From positions 3,906,001 to 3,970,000 of the forward strand of contig NZ_AP024702.1 in NCBI RefSeq assembly GCF_037076345.1: a stretch of DNA of 64,000 nt, given 5' to 3'. How positions within the stretch are numbered: the first letter of the stretch is position 1; each line of letters begins with the position of its first letter. This document shows positions 33,630-44,451 of this stretch, in pieces. The notes under the pieces were generated by a model, which saw only the letters and a program-made list of their open reading frames with translations, was not told the origin of the DNA and ran no database searches. A program made the position numbers and the translations under genes. This DNA comes from Haloferula helveola (GTDB lineage: Bacteria > Verrucomicrobiota > Verrucomicrobiia > Verrucomicrobiales > Akkermansiaceae).

Positions 33630-36600
33630 TTACTGGATCTCCTGAGGATTGAGCCAGCGGAATCCGGTCACCACGAAGCGGCGGCCGAAGCGTTGGTTGG
33701 CTTCCGAATCGAGCTTCGCGAGCTCCGTTTCTGGAGCGTCGGTCGAGTCGACGAATTCCGGCAGGCGCTGGGCGATGACCTCGCACCAAGCGGTGGCGAT
33801 CACCTTGCCCGACTTGTCGCGGCTGTCGCCGTAAGCGCGGATCTTGAAGGTGTCACCGCGCACGGTGATGAACGGAGCCAACGGACGGAGCAGGTCGCCT
33901 TGGGTCAGCATCGACGGAGCACCTTCGCCGGTGCGGCCTTCGAAGGCATCCTGGTTCACGGTGCCGCGGGTTTCCGAGTCGGGCAGGGCCGACGAGACGA
34001 TCTGCAGCGAGTCCTCGCGGTGTGACGATTCGTTCAGGCCGGCGACGTCGATCGCGGTCTGGATGATGCCGGCAAGGCGTTGCGGACCGGCGGTGCTGGC
34101 TCGGCGGTTGACGAACTCGCCGAGCGAGAGAAGCGGTGCGCTGTCGGCTTCGGTGCGGACGCGGATCTGTTCGACGATCGCGGTGGCGAGCTTCTCGATC
34201 TCCTGGTCGTCGAGCGAACGGTAGCCCGCCCAGCGGACGGCGCCGCGGAGGTCGAAGGATGCATCGGCGTCGAGCGAGTCGCCATCGGATGCGATCGGCA
34301 TCGTGCCACGCGGGAAAGCGGTGCGGTCGTCGGACTCGAACTCACGCATCGACCATGCGAGCACCGCGCGGTCGCGCATCGACATGAGCACCGCGCGCCA
34401 GGCGTCGACCGAGGCCGAGTTGACGTTGAACGGAGCGTCGATCATCAGGTTGGCGGCGAGCTTCTGGTTGAGCTCCGAGTCGGAGAGCTTGGCCAGCTTG
34501 CCGGCGAGCTGTTCGGCATCGGCCTCGGTGGAGGGAGCCATCGTCAGACGCTGGTTCGGCAGGCGCTCGTTTCGGGTGAAGAGAGCCTCAAGTTGCTTTT
34601 CGCGCGAGCGGTTCCGCTGGTCGCCATCGGGAACCACCGAGGAGAAGTAGAAGCTGTCCCACAGCGACTGGTTCAGCAGGAACGAGTGGTCCATCAGCTG
34701 CGGGTTGCGGCCGGTGGTCACCGAGTTCGCCGGGATCAGCGGGTGGGCGAAGGAGTTGCCGAAGGGCTGGGTGAAGTGCGGCATCTGGCTGCCGGCCACA
34801 AGGTTGGCGTTGATCCAGTCGCCCAGCGAGGTCGCCGGCTGGACCGGGATGCGGTGCATCGGGACGTTCGACACGCCGAGGTCGGCGGTGTTGCTGGCGC
34901 CGAAGTAGCCGCGGTTGGAAGACGGATCGATCTCGACGCCCGGGAAGCTGGTGAAGTCGCGGACTTCGCTGAAGCTCATGCCGTACGGTTGGTGGGCCCA
35001 GCCATACTCCTGCGACGACTGCCATGAGCCTTCGATGTTCGGGTTGTTGAAGAGCCATGCCTTCGAGTTGTCGCCGTCCTGGGCGGTCGTCTTGGCTCCC
35101 ATGGTCAGCACGGCGAACGGAGTCTTTCCGCCCGGATCCGGATCGGTCTGGGTTTGCAGCAGGCTGCCGGCGGTGAAGGTCCGCGAGATCACGTTGCCCG
35201 CGCCCGACTCGGAGATTTCCGAATCCACATCGCCGAACTGGAACTCGAAGCTGCGGAGCTGGTCGCGCTCGACGTCCTCGCGGGCGCCTGCGAGCAGGTC
35301 GACGCGGAACTCGGCCTTGCGGCGGCGGTCGGTTTTGGTGATTTGCGGGGCCGCCTCGACGGTGAACGTGTCGTTCAGGCGGATCGCCAGCCAGCCGGGC
35401 TTGTAGTTCCGCTGGAGCTCGAAGTCGTAGAGCGTCTTGGTCGGGCGGTCGTTGCCTTGGTAGCTGAGGTGGTCGGTCTGCAGGCCGGCGCGGGTGTCCC
35501 AGCCGGGGACGGCTTCGATGCCGCGGCGGTTGCCGGTGCGGTTGTCGGTGTTGGCGAAGTTCTCGCCGAGGTTCCAGTCGAAGAAGCTGCGCGGCTTGTA
35601 GGCGCCGCCACCGATCTCAAGACCCCAGGTCCAGTTGTCCTCAACCCATGGCGAGAACACGCGGACCTCGCCCGGCTGGAGGGTGATTTCCTCACCCGGA
35701 CGGTTGCGACGGCCCATCTCGGTGAGCATCAAAGTGAAGCTCTTCTCGGCGGTGGCGCTTTTCTCGTTCGAGATCTGGAAACGGGCGAGGCTGTGGAACT
35801 CGCCTCGTTCGAACTCGGGGCGAAGGTAGGCGTCGTTTTTCTTGAAGCGGAAGCCGACCGGCGGGTCCCAGACGCGGATGCGGAGCTGGTCGAGGTTGAG
35901 CGCGACGTCGTACGGGTTGTAGAGCGTCACGATCGGGTCGTAGACGAGGTGCGGGCAGGCGTAGCTCTGGTTGCCGCCCGGGCCACCGTAGCGGTTGTAG
36001 AAATCGATGCGATCCGGCACGTGCGAGTGGTGGGTGACGACCGAGAACATGATCTGCATCTTGGCAATGATCGGCATCAGGCGCTCGCTTGTCGGAGTCG
36101 CGTCATTGCCGCTGCTGCTCGGGCGCAGGTCGTTGCGGTCCGGCTTGGCCTTGGGCTCGCCGGTCGCGGCGTTCGAGACGGACTCGTAGCTCTTGTAGTG
36201 ATCCTTGAGGAAGTCCCAGGTCGGGCCCGAGCTCTGGCCGGAGCCGTAAGGCGCGGTGGCACCGAAGAGGGTCTTCGGTGAGCTGCTGGACTCGAGGCTG
36301 GTCGAGAGGTCGACACGAAGACCGCCGTGGGCGGCATCGGCGAGGACGCCAAGGCCGTTGGTGGTAAGATCGTGAACGCGGCCGGTGACTTCCTGGCCAC
36401 GGGCTTGTCCGATCTGGAGAGCGGCGGTTTCGAGGCTGAGAAGGCGCGAGTCGCCGCCGAGGCCTTCAAGCTCCGGAGCAAGGCGGTCCGGACGTGCGAC
36501 CGGAGCGGCCATGCGCTCGGCGAGGCGGTCGTCGGTGTTCTTGACGTTCTCGCGCTCGAGGTGGATCGGCGCCTTGAGGGACTCGTCGAAGGTCGCCCAA

Positions 36601-37148
36601 GCCATGCCGCCGCGTCCTTCGTCCGTCAGGACGAGCGGGGCCTGGATGTCGTCGGCTCCGAACTGCTGGAGCACGGTCACCGCGTTCCGGCGGAGGCCGG
36701 ACTTGGCGAAGTTCAGGTCCTTGAGCGCCGACGGATCGCCGTGCGAGCAAAGCCAGCCGAGGAAACGGTCGCTTTTCTCCGAGTAGTCCGGGCCGTCACC
36801 GGATCCCAGTTCCCATGCCCAGCTCTGCCATGCTCCGGCGAGGTGCGACTGGGCCGCGCCTTCGTCCATGGCGTCGGCTGCGGCGGAAATCCGCTGGTCG
36901 GGTCCGAGCTGGGTTTGGAGCTGACCGATCGCCAGGTTCATCGCGAGGCGGGCGTTGGCACGGGCTTCGGCCATCGCTTGTCCGCTGCGGCTGCTGCGGA
37001 CGCTGATCGATGAAAGGCTGAGGAGTCCAACCGCCAGAAGCACCATCAGGACCGACATGGTGAGCACCGCGATGAGCGCGAAGCCACGTTGGTGGGTCCT
37101 TGATGCGAAGAGACGACGGGACAGGGCTTTGGGTTGATGGGTTTGCAC
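33630..37148 (-). CDS. Verru_Chthon cassette protein A-like, pilin-type N-terminus
   Basis: Large protein of about 1172 aa. A GTG at 37148 gives a short basic leader and then HQRGFALIAVLTMSVLMVLL with an RG/F site near residue 22, the form of a type IV prepilin/PilX leader cleaved by a prepilin peptidase. A TTG at 37268 would add 40 residues and is less likely. The rest is soluble, mostly beta-rich sequence, with a late segment DHSFLLNQSLWDSFYFSS (about 830). Length, leader and that segment fit the first protein of the Verru_Chthon cassette, described as four pilin-like genes A to D. Here B, C and D are not in sight; the only close partner is the exported 241-aa protein downstream. Function unknown. 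Confidence 0.8.
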   Translation of the reverse strand: MQTHQPKALSRRLFASRTHQRGFALIAVLTMSVLMVLLAVGLLSLSSISVRSSRSGQAMAEARANARLAMNLAIGQLQTQLGPDQRISAAADAMDEGAAQSHLAGAWQSWAWELGSGDGPDYSEKSDRFLGWLCSHGDPSALKDLNFAKSGLRRNAVTVLQQFGADDIQAPLVLTDEGRGGMAWATFDESLKAPIHLERENVKNTDDRLAERMAAPVARPDRLAPELEGLGGDSRLLSLETAALQIGQARGQEVTGRVHDLTTNGLGVLADAAHGGLRVDLSTSLESSSSPKTLFGATAPYGSGQSSGPTWDFLKDHYKSYESVSNAATGEPKAKPDRNDLRPSSSGNDATPTSERLMPIIAKMQIMFSVVTHHSHVPDRIDFYNRYGGPGGNQSYACPHLVYDPIVTLYNPYDVALNLDQLRIRVWDPPVGFRFKKNDAYLRPEFERGEFHSLARFQISNEKSATAEKSFTLMLTEMGRRNRPGEEITLQPGEVRVFSPWVEDNWTWGLEIGGGAYKPRSFFDWNLGENFANTDNRTGNRRGIEAVPGWDTRAGLQTDHLSYQGNDRPTKTLYDFELQRNYKPGWLAIRLNDTFTVEAAPQITKTDRRRKAEFRVDLLAGAREDVERDQLRSFEFQFGDVDSEISESGAGNVISRTFTAGSLLQTQTDPDPGGKTPFAVLTMGAKTTAQDGDNSKAWLFNNPNIEGSWQSSQEYGWAHQPYGMSFSEVRDFTSFPGVEIDPSSNRGYFGASNTADLGVSNVPMHRIPVQPATSLGDWINANLVAGSQMPHFTQPFGNSFAHPLIPANSVTTGRNPQLMDHSFLLNQSLWDSFYFSSVVPDGDQRNRSREKQLEALFTRNERLPNQRLTMAPSTEADAEQLAGKLAKLSDSELNQKLAANLMIDAPFNVNSASVDAWRAVLMSMRDRAVLAWSMREFESDDRTAFPRGTMPIASDGDSLDADASFDLRGAVRWAGYRSLDDQEIEKLATAIVEQIRVRTEADSAPLLSLGEFVNRRASTAGPQRLAGIIQTAIDVAGLNESSHREDSLQIVSSALPDSETRGTVNQDAFEGRTGEGAPSMLTQGDLLRPLAPFITVRGDTFKIRAYGDSRDKSGKVIATAWCEVIAQRLPEFVDSTDAPETELAKLDSEANQRFGRRFVVTGFRWLNPQEIQ

Positions 37149-37543
37149 GGTGGCAAGGAGGCTTATGGGTTCAGTGGAAGGCGCGGGTTCAAAGTCGCCT
37201 TCCACAAGCGACGCTCCGTGACAGATCTGGGTTTCGCCGTTTGGCGATCTGCCGGAGCGTATGGACAAACCATAGACCGAGTGACCGCCGAATACTTGTA
37301 GGATTGAGAATACATTGTGTATGATTCCGACGGACGGATTCGGTCCGTCGGATCACCCCAATAGCTGAGCTTTCCCGCCATTGCTTGGATTCCGGGTCAC
37401 AAAGCTGTCCGACATCTGGGTTGCGGTCGCGTCGGACCCAAATATTTCCCATCCGCTTGAAACAGGCGTAAGGGCGGGTGTCGTAGAGAAGCGAATCCCT
37501 GACGGCATGCGCCGAGAGGGGAATCCCCATTCCGGACCATTCC
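37149..37543. other. 395-base divergent intergenic region
   Basis: Shared upstream region of the cassette A-like gene (minus) and the MoxR operon (plus); no supported gene. It holds a perfect 9-bp hairpin, CCGACGGAC (37327-37335) with GTCCGTCGG (37343-37351), loop GGATTCG, without a T-run, which could be an operator, an attenuator or a repeat. AT-rich patches near 37290-37325 and 37436-37450 are possible promoter positions on either strand; no boxes could be fixed. Confidence 0.4.
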
Positions 37544-38560
<1,017 letters not shown>

Positions 38561-38638
38561 ATTCCAAAGGTCAGAAGGCGGAAATCAGGGCTCAGCTTCC
38601 CGATGCCTGCTCCTGTCTCCTGACTCCCGTCTCCTGAA
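38561..38638. repeat. Short CTCCTG-rich spacer
   Basis: The gap between the MoxR and DUF58 genes holds imperfect direct repeats of TCTCCTGA/CTCCTGTC type (38611-38638), of unknown meaning. The last of these overlaps the likely ribosome-binding position, and no good purine-rich site is seen. Confidence 0.35.
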
Positions 38639-39565
38639 ATGGACCACCTGCCCGAGACGAACTACCTCGATCCCGAGATCCTCCAGCGGATCGGGGACCT
38701 TGAGCTGATCGCCCGCGAAGCGGTCGAGGGCTTGCGTGTCGGCAGCCACCGCAGCCCGCTGCGCGGCTTCAGCACCGAGTTCGCGCACCACCGGCAGTAT
38801 GTGCCCGGCGACGCGATCCGGAACATCGACTGGCGCGTCTTCGGCCGGACCGAACGCTACTACACCAAGCTCTACGAGGCGGAGACCAACTTCGATTGCC
38901 ACCTGCTGATCGATGCCAGCGCGTCGATGAACTACGCCTCCGGCAAGGTCAGCAAGCTCGAGTATGCCAAGTTCCTCAGCGCGGCGCTGGCCTACATCGT
39001 CCTCAAGCAACGCGACTCGGTCGGGCTCTCGGTCTTCGACAGCGAGGTGCGCGGCTACCTTCCGCCGCGCTCGACGATGGGGATCCTGCTGCAGATCGAC
39101 CGGATGCTGCGCGAGACGAAATCGGTGCCGCGAACCACGCTCGCCAAGCAGCTGCACGACATTGCTCTGATGATGAAGCGACGCTCGTTCGTGGTCGTGA
39201 TTTCCGACTTCTTCGCCGACGTCGAGGATGTCCTCAGCGGGCTCGATCACCTGCGCTTCGACGGCCACAACGTGGTCGTTCTGCAAACGCTCGACCCCTA
39301 CGAGCTGACCTTTCCCTTCAACGGGACATGGCGGTTCGAAGGCCTCGAACTGGAGGAGCCGGTGACGACCCAGCCCGACCGCATCCGCGAGGACTACCTC
39401 GCCTCGTTGCAGCGGCATCGAGAGGCGCTGCGTGCCGGCTGTGTCGCGGCGCACATCGACTACGCCTTGGTCGACACCTCGCGTCCGCTCGACGGCTTCC
39501 TCAGTGAGTTTTTCCATGAACGGGAGACCACCCTCGGCGGTGGCTCGGCCGAACCCCGCCAATGA
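38639..39565 (+). CDS. DUF58 protein
   Basis: Protein of 308 aa with the DUF58 signature YVPGDAIRNIDWRVFGRT (about residues 55-72) and a VWA-like metal site LIDASASMNY near residue 92. It is regularly encoded directly after MoxR, as here, and thought to work with it. Its stop overlaps the start of the next gene by 4 bases (ATGA), showing translational coupling. Confidence 0.9.
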   Translation: MDHLPETNYLDPEILQRIGDLELIAREAVEGLRVGSHRSPLRGFSTEFAHHRQYVPGDAIRNIDWRVFGRTERYYTKLYEAETNFDCHLLIDASASMNYASGKVSKLEYAKFLSAALAYIVLKQRDSVGLSVFDSEVRGYLPPRSTMGILLQIDRMLRETKSVPRTTLAKQLHDIALMMKRRSFVVVISDFFADVEDVLSGLDHLRFDGHNVVVLQTLDPYELTFPFNGTWRFEGLELEEPVTTQPDRIREDYLASLQRHREALRAGCVAAHIDYALVDTSRPLDGFLSEFFHERETTLGGGSAEPRQ

Positions 39566-41721
39566 GTTTCCTCAATCCGCTGCTGCTGCTCGCCGCCGTC
39601 GGGATCGCCCTGCCGATCCTCGCGCACCTGCTGAACCGTTTCCAGGTCCAGCACACCGACTGGGCCGCGATGCGCTTCCTCAATCGCAGTGTGCGCGTCC
39701 GTTCGCGGCAGATCAAACTCCGCGACCTGCTGCTGCTCATCCTCCGTTGCGTGGCGGTCATCTTGCTGGTGCTCGCGCTCGCGCGCCCGGCATGGACCGG
39801 TTCCTCCTGGCTGCCGGGCGAACGCCGTGCCGGCGTAGTGATCGCCATCGATTCATCGTTCAGCATGGGGAAAGGGAGCGAGGGATCGACCCGCTTCGAT
39901 GAAGCCCTCAAGCGGGTCGAGGTGATCCGCGGCAAAATGGCGCCCGGCGATCCGGTGACCTTGGTTCTTCTCGGCGATGATTCCCGAGTGGTCCTGCGGA
40001 ACATGGCATACGACCGTGACCGTTTCGCCGATGCCCTCGAGGCTGAGTCGGTGAGCCCCGGTTCGCTCAATCTCGGCACGGTGCCGAAGGAGCTCGCCGA
40101 TCTGGTGGCCGACATGGAAGCGCCACAGAAGGAGATCTATCTGATCACCGATGGTCAGGCTCGCGATTGGAAACAGCCTTCCGCCCAGTTGCGCGAGGGA
40201 CTCGCCGAACTCGGCACGCTGGCGGAGGTCTTCGTCGTGCCGGTGCCCGGCGACTCGGCGAATCTGGCGGTGACCGATCTCGAATTGGTTTCCGGCGTTC
40301 TGCGGAAAGGAACGACGGCCCGCTACCGCGCGACCGTGCGCAACTGTGGCACCTCGCCGGCATCGAACATCGCGGTGCAGTGCCGCGTCGACGACGTGCA
40401 GATCGACAGCAAGGTGATCCCGCTCATCGAACCGGGCAGCTCCGAAACCGTGTCGCTCTTCGTTCCCTTCCACAATGCCGGGGCGACCCAGATTACGGCG
40501 CAGATCGATGGCGACACGCTCCCCGAGGACAACGTGCGGCGCACCGTTGCGGTGGTGCGCGACAAGGTATCGGTGATCTGTGTCGATGGTTCTTCGGGCG
40601 ATGCCGGACGTCTGGTGGTCGCTGCCTTGATGGCGCGCGCCGACGGTGCGCAAAGCGAGGACTACTTGGTCCGCTCGGTGCCGTGGCTTTCGTTCCCCGC
40701 CGAGAATCTCGATGAAGTCGACGTGGTGGTATTCGCCGACGTCCCGGAGATCACCGAGGAGCAGTCGGCCCAGCTCGCGCGCTTCGTGCGGAACGGCAAC
40801 GGACTGATCTGGTTCGCCGGCGATAGTGTGAAGGCCGGTGCCTGGAACGAGCGTGCCGCCACCGGCGAAGGGGCGCTGCTACCCGCGAAAATCGGCACGG
40901 TGGTCGATACCAGCGACGCGCTCGGCGCGGGCAAGCCGCTGGATCCGGAGATGCCGGACCATAACGTCTGCCTGCCGCTGCTTTCCCTGCCCGAAGATCT
41001 GTTCAACGAGACTCGTTTTCTCCGTCAGGTCGAAGTCGAACCAAGTCCTGCCAGCTTCACCGTCCTTCAACTCGCCGGCAGCGGCGCTCCGGTGCTCGTC
41101 GAGCAATCGCTCGGCCGCGGGCACGTGTTCATGTTCACGACCACCGCCGAGACGGCATGGAACAACATGGCGCTGACCCCGGTCTTCCCGATGGTGATGC
41201 AGCAGATGGTGACCTACCTCGCCGGTCGCGAGTTCGAGCGTCCGCGCACGGTCGGCGACTCGCTGGCCCTGACCTACGTCGAGCAGCCGGATGCCAGCGA
41301 TGCGGTGTTCGACACGCCTTCGGGAGAAACGATCACCGTGCCGGTGAAGGAGCATCGCGGTCAGTATGTGGCGCTGCTCGAGACCGCGCCCGAGGCGGGC
41401 TACTATGAAGCCCGTGTCAGCGTCCAGGCGGCGGGTGTGCCGATCGCGGTCAATGTCGACCCGCGCGAGTCGGATGTCGCCTGTCTTCCGGAAGCCGAAC
41501 TCCGCGCCAACATCGAGGGGCTCGGTCTGAATGTCGCAGCGAGCGACGACGAGCTCGCCTCGGCGATCGAGGCCACGCGCACCGGTCGCTCCGCATGGCG
41601 TTTCTTCATGATCGCGGCCCTCGCCTTCCTCCTTTTCGAAAGCCTGTTCGCCGACCGCCTCCTCACCCGTGGTTCCGCGAAGCAGGAAGCCCCCGCCACC
41701 CCCGAGCCGCAGAATGCCTGA
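39562..41721 (+). CDS. BatA-like membrane protein with VWA domain
   Basis: Inner-membrane protein of 719 aa. The N-terminal BatA domain has two membrane helices (about 5-20 and 52-75) with LAHLLNRFQVQHTDW between. A VWA-like domain has a metal site VIAIDSSFSMGKG near residue 96, followed by a long beta-rich region and a last membrane helix (about 675-695). Metal ions and partner proteins bind such domains; in the related Bat systems of Bacteroidetes these proteins have been linked to oxygen tolerance. The function in verrucomicrobia is unknown. Confidence 0.87.
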   Translation: MSFLNPLLLLAAVGIALPILAHLLNRFQVQHTDWAAMRFLNRSVRVRSRQIKLRDLLLLILRCVAVILLVLALARPAWTGSSWLPGERRAGVVIAIDSSFSMGKGSEGSTRFDEALKRVEVIRGKMAPGDPVTLVLLGDDSRVVLRNMAYDRDRFADALEAESVSPGSLNLGTVPKELADLVADMEAPQKEIYLITDGQARDWKQPSAQLREGLAELGTLAEVFVVPVPGDSANLAVTDLELVSGVLRKGTTARYRATVRNCGTSPASNIAVQCRVDDVQIDSKVIPLIEPGSSETVSLFVPFHNAGATQITAQIDGDTLPEDNVRRTVAVVRDKVSVICVDGSSGDAGRLVVAALMARADGAQSEDYLVRSVPWLSFPAENLDEVDVVVFADVPEITEEQSAQLARFVRNGNGLIWFAGDSVKAGAWNERAATGEGALLPAKIGTVVDTSDALGAGKPLDPEMPDHNVCLPLLSLPEDLFNETRFLRQVEVEPSPASFTVLQLAGSGAPVLVEQSLGRGHVFMFTTTAETAWNNMALTPVFPMVMQQMVTYLAGREFERPRTVGDSLALTYVEQPDASDAVFDTPSGETITVPVKEHRGQYVALLETAPEAGYYEARVSVQAAGVPIAVNVDPRESDVACLPEAELRANIEGLGLNVAASDDELASAIEATRTGRSAWRFFMIAALAFLLFESLFADRLLTRGSAKQEAPATPEPQNA

Positions 41722-42087
41722 AGTGATGGTCATGCCTTTGGATCCTGCCGCCGCAATCGTAACAACCCCGACGGGGTTGCATCGTGCAGCCCGGGGTTGT
41801 GGCGAAGCCGCTACCCCGGGTTCTTCGGGCGTGAAGTTCGCAACCCCGACGGGGTTGTGTCTTTCCGACCCGCGGCGACGGACGGAACCCCGATGGGGTT
41901 CGAATTGGCTGTATGTTCGGACACCCAGGGTAGCCCCGACACGTCGGGTCAACCCTGGGCTTCGGTTTGCAACCCCTTCGGGGTTTTCTGACCCGTCGCC
42001 ACGCTGGGAGTGTGATCGCTTGCCCTCGCCATGTGATCGCTTTCGCCGGGACGAATCGGAACCCGCAACCCCGCGCACTCCTCTCCC
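41722..42087. other. 366-base gap full of palindromes, no gene seen
   Basis: It breaks the otherwise tightly packed operon. From 41763 to 41985 it holds six palindromic units, described in the repeat entry; the last hundred bases have no visible signal except the ribosome region before 42088. I found no reading frame worth reporting. The hairpins may attenuate transcription into the distal genes. Confidence 0.6.
41763..41985. repeat. Cluster of AACCCCGACGGGGTT-type palindromes
   Basis: Six units: CAACCCCGACGGGGTTG at 41763-41779 and again at 41841-41857; CCCGGGGT (41790-41797) paired with ACCCCGGG (41813-41820); AACCCCGATGGGGTT at 41886-41900; a nested hairpin CCCAGGGT (41924-41931)/CCCGAC (41935-41940)/GTCGGG (41943-41948)/ACCCTGGG (41952-41959); and AACCCCTTCGGGGTT at 41971-41985. 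Repeated family members with variable loops in one gap are the form of REP/BIME clusters. The last one is followed by TTTT and could terminate transcription. Confidence 0.8.
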
Positions 42088-44451
42088 ATGATCCTCGGAT
42101 TCGACGATTTCTTTTGGGCGCGTCCGCTGTCGACGCCGCTCATGATTGCGATCTTCGCCGCGGTGGTGCTGCTCAGCATCTTCCTCTACCGCCGGCCATG
42201 GGGACTGCCGCTGTGGTTGCGGGTCGTGCTCGGCTTGGCGCGCCTCGTCGCGCTTACGCTGGTGGTCGCCTCGCTGTTCGAGCCGACCGGTGTGGTCAAC
42301 GAGTCCCACACGCAGGCCCGCACTTTGCCGGTCCTCATCGATGTCTCGGAGAGCATGTCGATGAAGGACCCGCGCAAGAACGCGGAGGACGTCGCTGATG
42401 CCGCCGCGGCGCTCGGTATGACCGATGATGAGGATCTCGAACCCGACCGCGTCGCAATGCTGCTCAGTGCCGATCAGCGTCAGCAGATCCTTTCGGCCTC
42501 CCGCCTTGATCTTGCCCGCGGGATCGTCACGGGTGGTGCCCGACCGGTGATGGAGGACCTCGGCGAGTCGCTCGACATCAGCTACCACAGCTTCGGCGGG
42601 TCGCCGCACGTGGTGGCCGATGCCAGCACGGTCAGTGCCGATGACCTCGTCAGTCTTGCCGCCGCCGAACCGGTCACTTCCATCGCGGCCTCGCTCGAAG
42701 CCGTGGCCAAATCCGGAGTCACGCCGCCGGCCGGGATCGTCCTGCTCACTGACGGCATCGACAACTCCTCGTCGCAGCAAACCGAGTCCGTGCTGCAGGA
42801 TCTCGGAGCCCGCGGCATTCCCGTCTTTCCGGTGCCGATCGGTCTCGACGAACCCGACGACGTTTCGATCCGCAATATCGTGATGCAGGAGGTCGCTTTC
42901 TCCGGCGACCGGGTGCCGATCCAGGTGCAGTTGCTGTCGAAGGGCTACGAGAAGCGGACTGCGAAGCTCACCGTGCGCTTGAATGACCGCCAGGTCTCGC
43001 AGCGGCGGGTGCGTCTCGAAGGTGGCCTGCAGTTCGAGGACATCGATTTCAATGTCGACCTCTACGAAAAGGGCGCGGCACGGATCGTGGTCGCCATCGA
43101 GCCCTTCGACGACGAGGTTTCGGAGGCCAACAACGTCGTCGAGCGCAGCATCCGGGTGGTCAACGAGAAGGTCAACGTGCTCTACATCGAGGGCAACAAC
43201 CGCTGGGAGTTCCGCTATCTCACGGCGATCCTCAAACGCGACCCGCGGCTCAATACAACCTTCATCGCGTCGTCCGCCGGTCCCGAATTCGCGAGAAACT
43301 CCCCCGAGCACATCGAGCGCTTCCCGAGCCGTCGTGAGGACGCCTTCAAGTATGACCTGGTCATTCTCGGTGACGTCGATGCCGGCTTCTTCACCCCGGA
43401 GGAACTCGGATTGCTGGAAGAGCTGATCCGCGACCGCGGCGGATCGCTGCTGGTGCTGTGTGGTCCGATGCACACGCCTGCCTCGTTCGTCGACACGCCG
43501 GTCGAGACGATGCTGCCGGTGCGCTTCGATCCGGATGGCGAGTGGGAGCTCACCTCCGAGTCGGTCTACCCGGTGCTCACCTCCGAGGGACGTAGTAGCA
43601 TGGTGATGGTGCTTGAGAACGAGACCGAGGAAAACGACCGGATCTGGAGCCGGGTCGCGCCGCTCGATCACCTTCCGCCCCTGCTCGGACCCAAGCCCGG
43701 CGCCACGGTGCTGGCGACCCTTTCGGATGCGAGTGGAGGTTCGGAGCGCTACCCGATGGTCGCGTGGCACCGCTACGGCACCGGCAAGTGCCTGTCGCTG
43801 GCGACCGACCGTCTGTGGCGACTGCGCTTCAAGACCGGCGACAAATACCACTGGCGTGTCTGGTCGCAGTGCATCCAGTTCCTCACGCTTTCGCGCCTGA
43901 TGGGCGAGCACAAGCGGATCCGGCTCGAGACCGACCGCTCGATCTATCGCGACGGCGAACAGGCCCGCCTTTACGCCCATGTGCTCGATGAGGACTTCGA
44001 GCCGGTCGTTCAGACGTCCTTCGAAATCACCGTGAACGGTGTCGATGGCAATGCCGTGAAGGAGCGCGTGAGCCTCCAGCCGGACCGAACTTCGCCCGGT
44101 CTGTACGAAGGCTACTTCACCGCTCCGGTGCCCGGCCGCTACCGGCTCGAGGCGAACGAGGACGATCAGGAGGTTTCCAACACCACCGAGTTCCAAGTGT
44201 CCGTGGTGAATGAGGAACTGGCCGACACCAACATGCGCCTCGAAAGGCTGCAGCGGATCGCCCAACTCACGGGCGGCGAGTGTCTGAGTGTGCGCGACCT
44301 GCCGAAGCTGAAGAGCTTGGTCAATGCGGAACCGATCACTACTACGGTGCGCTCGGAGCGTCCGCTGTGGGACAACGGATGGGTCGCCGCGTTGTTGGTC
44401 GGCCTGCTGGGCATGGAGTGGATTTTGCGGAGACGACACGATTTGACCTGA
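42088..44451 (+). CDS. Large VWA-domain membrane protein
   Basis: Inner-membrane protein of 787 aa. Two N-terminal membrane helices (about 13-30 and 40-62) are followed by a VWA-like metal site LIDVSESMSMKD near residue 84, a long insertion, and a region (about 345-590) with LYIEGNNRWEFRYLTAIL and a glutamine-amidotransferase-like fold as in related proteins. A C-terminal membrane helix lies at about 763-780. The stop shares one base with the next start (TGATG). It belongs to the MoxR/DUF58 operon. Confidence 0.85.
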   Translation: MILGFDDFFWARPLSTPLMIAIFAAVVLLSIFLYRRPWGLPLWLRVVLGLARLVALTLVVASLFEPTGVVNESHTQARTLPVLIDVSESMSMKDPRKNAEDVADAAAALGMTDDEDLEPDRVAMLLSADQRQQILSASRLDLARGIVTGGARPVMEDLGESLDISYHSFGGSPHVVADASTVSADDLVSLAAAEPVTSIAASLEAVAKSGVTPPAGIVLLTDGIDNSSSQQTESVLQDLGARGIPVFPVPIGLDEPDDVSIRNIVMQEVAFSGDRVPIQVQLLSKGYEKRTAKLTVRLNDRQVSQRRVRLEGGLQFEDIDFNVDLYEKGAARIVVAIEPFDDEVSEANNVVERSIRVVNEKVNVLYIEGNNRWEFRYLTAILKRDPRLNTTFIASSAGPEFARNSPEHIERFPSRREDAFKYDLVILGDVDAGFFTPEELGLLEELIRDRGGSLLVLCGPMHTPASFVDTPVETMLPVRFDPDGEWELTSESVYPVLTSEGRSSMVMVLENETEENDRIWSRVAPLDHLPPLLGPKPGATVLATLSDASGGSERYPMVAWHRYGTGKCLSLATDRLWRLRFKTGDKYHWRVWSQCIQFLTLSRLMGEHKRIRLETDRSIYRDGEQARLYAHVLDEDFEPVVQTSFEITVNGVDGNAVKERVSLQPDRTSPGLYEGYFTAPVPGRYRLEANEDDQEVSNTTEFQVSVVNEELADTNMRLERLQRIAQLTGGECLSVRDLPKLKSLVNAEPITTTVRSERPLWDNGWVAALLVGLLGMEWILRRRHDLT

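Noticed and set aside
41763-41985. CRISPR array
   Set aside because: The repeats are short palindromes with unequal spacing and variable sequence, with no constant spacers and no cas genes.
40879-44439. Open frame of 1186 codons on the minus strand opposite the BatA-like and VWA genes
   Set aside because: It is the antisense shadow of well-recognised coding sequence in GC-rich DNA; it has Arg/His/Gly-rich composition, no domain, and also crosses the palindrome-filled gap.
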